Shown: positions 5,981 through 7,888 of the stretch, piece by piece
How the letters are laid out: every line of letters starts with the position of its first letter
How positions within the stretch are numbered: the stretch's first letter is position 1
The notes under the pieces: model-generated
Told to the model about the DNA's origin: nothing
The model's input: only the letters and a program-made list of their open reading frames with translations
Databases searched by the model: none
Position numbers and translations under genes: made by a program
Assembly (NCBI GenBank): GCA_913055965.1
Contig: CAJXKX010000078.1
Span: forward strand, 1-7,888
Direction of reading: 5' to 3'
Source: an uncultured Roseovarius sp.
GTDB lineage: Bacteria > Pseudomonadota > Alphaproteobacteria > Rhodobacterales > Rhodobacteraceae
Length of the DNA stretch: 7,888 bases

Positions 5981-7801
5981 TCAGGCGGCGGCGCCGGCAT
6001 CCTGTTCGGATTGCCGCCGCCACAGCGCGGCATAGCGCCCGGCACGCGCCAGCAGGTCGGCGTGGGTGCCATCTTCGGCCACGCGCCCCGCTTCCAGCAC
6101 CACGATCCGGTCCGCCGCCGCCACCGTCGAGAGGCGATGCGCGATCATGATCACGGTGCGCCCCTCGGCGGCACGGGCCAGCGCATCCTGGATATCGCGC
6201 TCGGTGCCGGTGTCGAGCGCGCTCGTCGCCTCGTCCAGCAGCAGGATCGGCGGATTCTTGAGCAGCGTGCGCGCGATCCCCACCCGCTGTTTCTCGCCGC
6301 CCGACAGCTTCAGCCCGCGCTCGCCCACCTGCGTGTCATAGCCCTCGGGCAGCCCCGAGATGAACTCGTGAATCTGCGCCGCGCGCGCGGCCTCCTCGAT
6401 CTCGGCCTGGCTCACATCCGCGCGCCCGTAGCCGATGTTGTAGCCGATCGTGTCGTTGAACAGCACCGTGTCCTGCGGCACCACGCCGATCGCGGCGTGC
6501 AGGCTGTCGAGCGTGACATTGCGGATGTCCTGCCCGTCGATGGCGATGCGTCCCGCCTGCACGTCGTAGAAGCGAAAGAGCAGCCGCCCGATGGTGGACT
6601 TGCCCGAGCCCGAGGGCCCCACCACCGCCACCGTCTGGCCCGCGGGCACGTCGAGCGTCACGCCCCTCAGGATCGGGTTATCCGGATCGTAGCCGAAGCG
6701 CACATCCTCCAGCCGCACATGCGCCCCCGCCACCGCCAGAGGGCGCGCATCCGCGCGCTCGCGCACGTCGGGGGGCTGATCGAGCAGACCGAACATCTCG
6801 CCCATGTCCACCAGCGCCTGCCGGATCTCGCGATAGACGGTACCGAGGAAATTGAGCGGCATGGTGATCTGGATCATGTAGGCGTTGACCATCACGAAAT
6901 CGCCCACCGTCATGGTGCCCGCCTGCACCCCCATCGCGGCCATCACCATCACGGCCACCAGCCCGCCGGTAATGAGGAAGGACTGCCCGAAATTGAGGAA
7001 GGACAACGAATAGGCGGTCATCAGCGCGGCGCGCTCGTAGCCCGCCATCGCCCGGTCGTAGCGCGCGGCCTCCAGCCCCTCGGCCCCGAAATACTTGACC
7101 GTCTCGTAATTCAGCAGGCTGTCGATCGCCTTCTGGTTGGCATCGGTGTCCTGGTCGTTCATCTCGCGGCGCAGCTTCACCCGCCACTCGGTCACCTTGA
7201 AGGTGAAGGCCACATAGGCCGCGATCACCCCCGCCACCACGACGAGATACCAGATGTCGAAGGCGAGCCAGAGGATCACCCCGACCATGAGGAGTTCGAG
7301 GATCAGCGGCGCGATGGAGAACAGCAGAAAGCGCAGCAGGAAATCCACCCCCTTCACCCCGCGCTCGATGATCCGGCTCAGCCCCCCGGTGCGCCGCGAC
7401 AGGTGATAGCTGAGCGACAGCGCATGGATGTGCCGGAACGTCTCGAGCGCGAGCTTGCGCAGCGCCCGCTGCCCGACCCTCGCGAAGGCCGCGTCGCGGG
7501 CCTGTTGAAAGCCCACGTTCATCAGCCGCGCCATGCCATAGGCGACGGTCAGGCCGATGGCCCCCGCCCCCAGCGCCCAGGCCGGGCTCGGCCCCTCGCC
7601 CGCCAGCGCATCGACCGCCACCTTGTAGAAGACCGGCGTCGCCACCGCCACCAGCTTGGCCGCCAGCAGGAGCGCCAGCGCCAGCACCACCCGGCGCCGC
7701 ACCCAGGGCTCCTCGGCGCTCCACAGGTAGGGGGTGACCCGGCGGATGATCCGCCAGCCACCGCCCTCGGGCGGTCGGCGTTCGGGGGAGGAGTCGGTCA
7801 T
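5981..7801 (-). CDS. atm1: Atm1-type ABC half-transporter (permease-ATPase fusion)
   Basis: The complete 606-residue half-transporter acts as a homodimer in the inner membrane. Residues about 35-330 form the six-helix membrane domain. They include SLLNYETVKYFGAE (228-241), a hallmark of the Atm1/ABCB7/HMT1 group. Residues Arg207, Arg211, Asn270, Gln273 and Arg324 correspond, shifted by one, to glutathione-binding positions I recall for Novosphingobium Atm1. The ATPase domain (about 360-590) is complete: Walker A GPSGSGKST (395-403), Q-loop Gln443, signature LSGGEKQ (499-505), Walker B ILLLDE (519-524) with Glu524, and switch His555. Relatives export glutathione-linked sulfur or metal conjugates, supporting iron-sulfur assembly outside bacteria and metal detoxification within them. 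The start is the ATG at 7799-7801, with AAGGA about 12 nt upstream. No terminator is visible between it and the HNH gene 140-160 bp downstream. The exact substrate is inferred. Confidence 0.95.
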   Translation of the reverse strand: MTDSSPERRPPEGGGWRIIRRVTPYLWSAEEPWVRRRVVLALALLLAAKLVAVATPVFYKVAVDALAGEGPSPAWALGAGAIGLTVAYGMARLMNVGFQQARDAAFARVGQRALRKLALETFRHIHALSLSYHLSRRTGGLSRIIERGVKGVDFLLRFLLFSIAPLILELLMVGVILWLAFDIWYLVVVAGVIAAYVAFTFKVTEWRVKLRREMNDQDTDANQKAIDSLLNYETVKYFGAEGLEAARYDRAMAGYERAALMTAYSLSFLNFGQSFLITGGLVAVMVMAAMGVQAGTMTVGDFVMVNAYMIQITMPLNFLGTVYREIRQALVDMGEMFGLLDQPPDVRERADARPLAVAGAHVRLEDVRFGYDPDNPILRGVTLDVPAGQTVAVVGPSGSGKSTIGRLLFRFYDVQAGRIAIDGQDIRNVTLDSLHAAIGVVPQDTVLFNDTIGYNIGYGRADVSQAEIEEAARAAQIHEFISGLPEGYDTQVGERGLKLSGGEKQRVGIARTLLKNPPILLLDEATSALDTGTERDIQDALARAAEGRTVIMIAHRLSTVAAADRIVVLEAGRVAEDGTHADLLARAGRYAALWRRQSEQDAGAAA

Positions 7802-7888
7802 CGGTGGCTCGTGTCCTTGCTGCCGGGCCTCACAGATAGCGGCCAGACCCGCCGATGACCAGAGCGCGCCACAGGCTGTTTCAGCGGG
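7802..7888 (-). other. Leader of the Atm1-type gene, possibly the 3' end of an upstream gene
   Basis: These 87 bases are too few to assign. On the minus strand one frame is open from the window edge to a TGA overlapping the Atm1 ATG as ATGA, which could be the tail of an upstream co-transcribed gene. The Atm1 frame itself is also open to the edge but has no ATG, GTG or TTG here. On the plus strand an ATG at 7855 opens a short frame without a ribosome binding site. None is supported by recognisable protein sequence. Confidence 0.3.

Noticed and set aside
5972..7858. 628-codon plus-strand open frame opposite the ABC transporter
   Set aside because: His/Arg/Pro-rich composition with no recognisable domain, and it is fully antisense to a complete Atm1-type gene with all motifs; a GC-bias shadow.

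Overview
The window is GC-rich and densely coded, with strong third-position G/C bias. The protein families and their wording (an AsmA/DUF3971-type protein, a DUF455 ferritin-like protein, an M23-bactofilin pair, an HNH protein with an N-terminal NADYRPLSYYPLS block, an Atm1-type exporter) point to an alphaproteobacterium, most likely a Rhodobacterales/roseobacter relative. I see no transposase, integrase, phage gene, CRISPR array, tRNA or rRNA. It reads as ordinary vertically inherited chromosome.

Layout. Positions 1-1731 (minus) are the N-terminal 577 residues of a large membrane-anchored AsmA/YhdP-like protein that runs off the left edge. A 129-bp divergent intergenic region separates it from a plus-strand run: a Bcp/PrxQ peroxiredoxin (1861-2322); a DUF455 ferritin-like protein with a GTG start overlapping the bcp stop by 4 bp (2319-3146); then, after a 144-bp gap with two overlapping hairpins, a TTG-initiated membrane-anchored M23/LytM endopeptidase (3291-4610) and a bactofilin overlapping it by 11 bp (4600-5157). 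A strong symmetrical hairpin at 5179-5217 lies between the convergent bactofilin and HNH genes and can terminate both. The HNH protein (5238-5822, minus) has a good sigma70-like promoter at 5888-5915. Upstream of it, also on minus, is a complete Atm1-type ABC half-transporter (5981-7801). The last 87 bases hold its leader and perhaps the end of another gene.

How the genes may work together. Two pairs look like functional units. The peroxiredoxin and the putative di-iron protein are translationally coupled, which suggests a shared role in oxidative or iron stress (inference). The M23 peptidase and bactofilin overlap, which matches the recognised pairing of bactofilin scaffolds with LytM-type hydrolases in cell-shape control. 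The AsmA-like protein is an envelope protein probably involved in outer-membrane lipid homeostasis. Atm1 exports glutathione-linked sulfur or metal species.

I found no convincing undescribed system. The most useful second-look items are the missing resolving cysteine in the peroxiredoxin, the M23-bactofilin module with its MFSKSK N-terminus, and the alternative hairpins ahead of the M23 gene.
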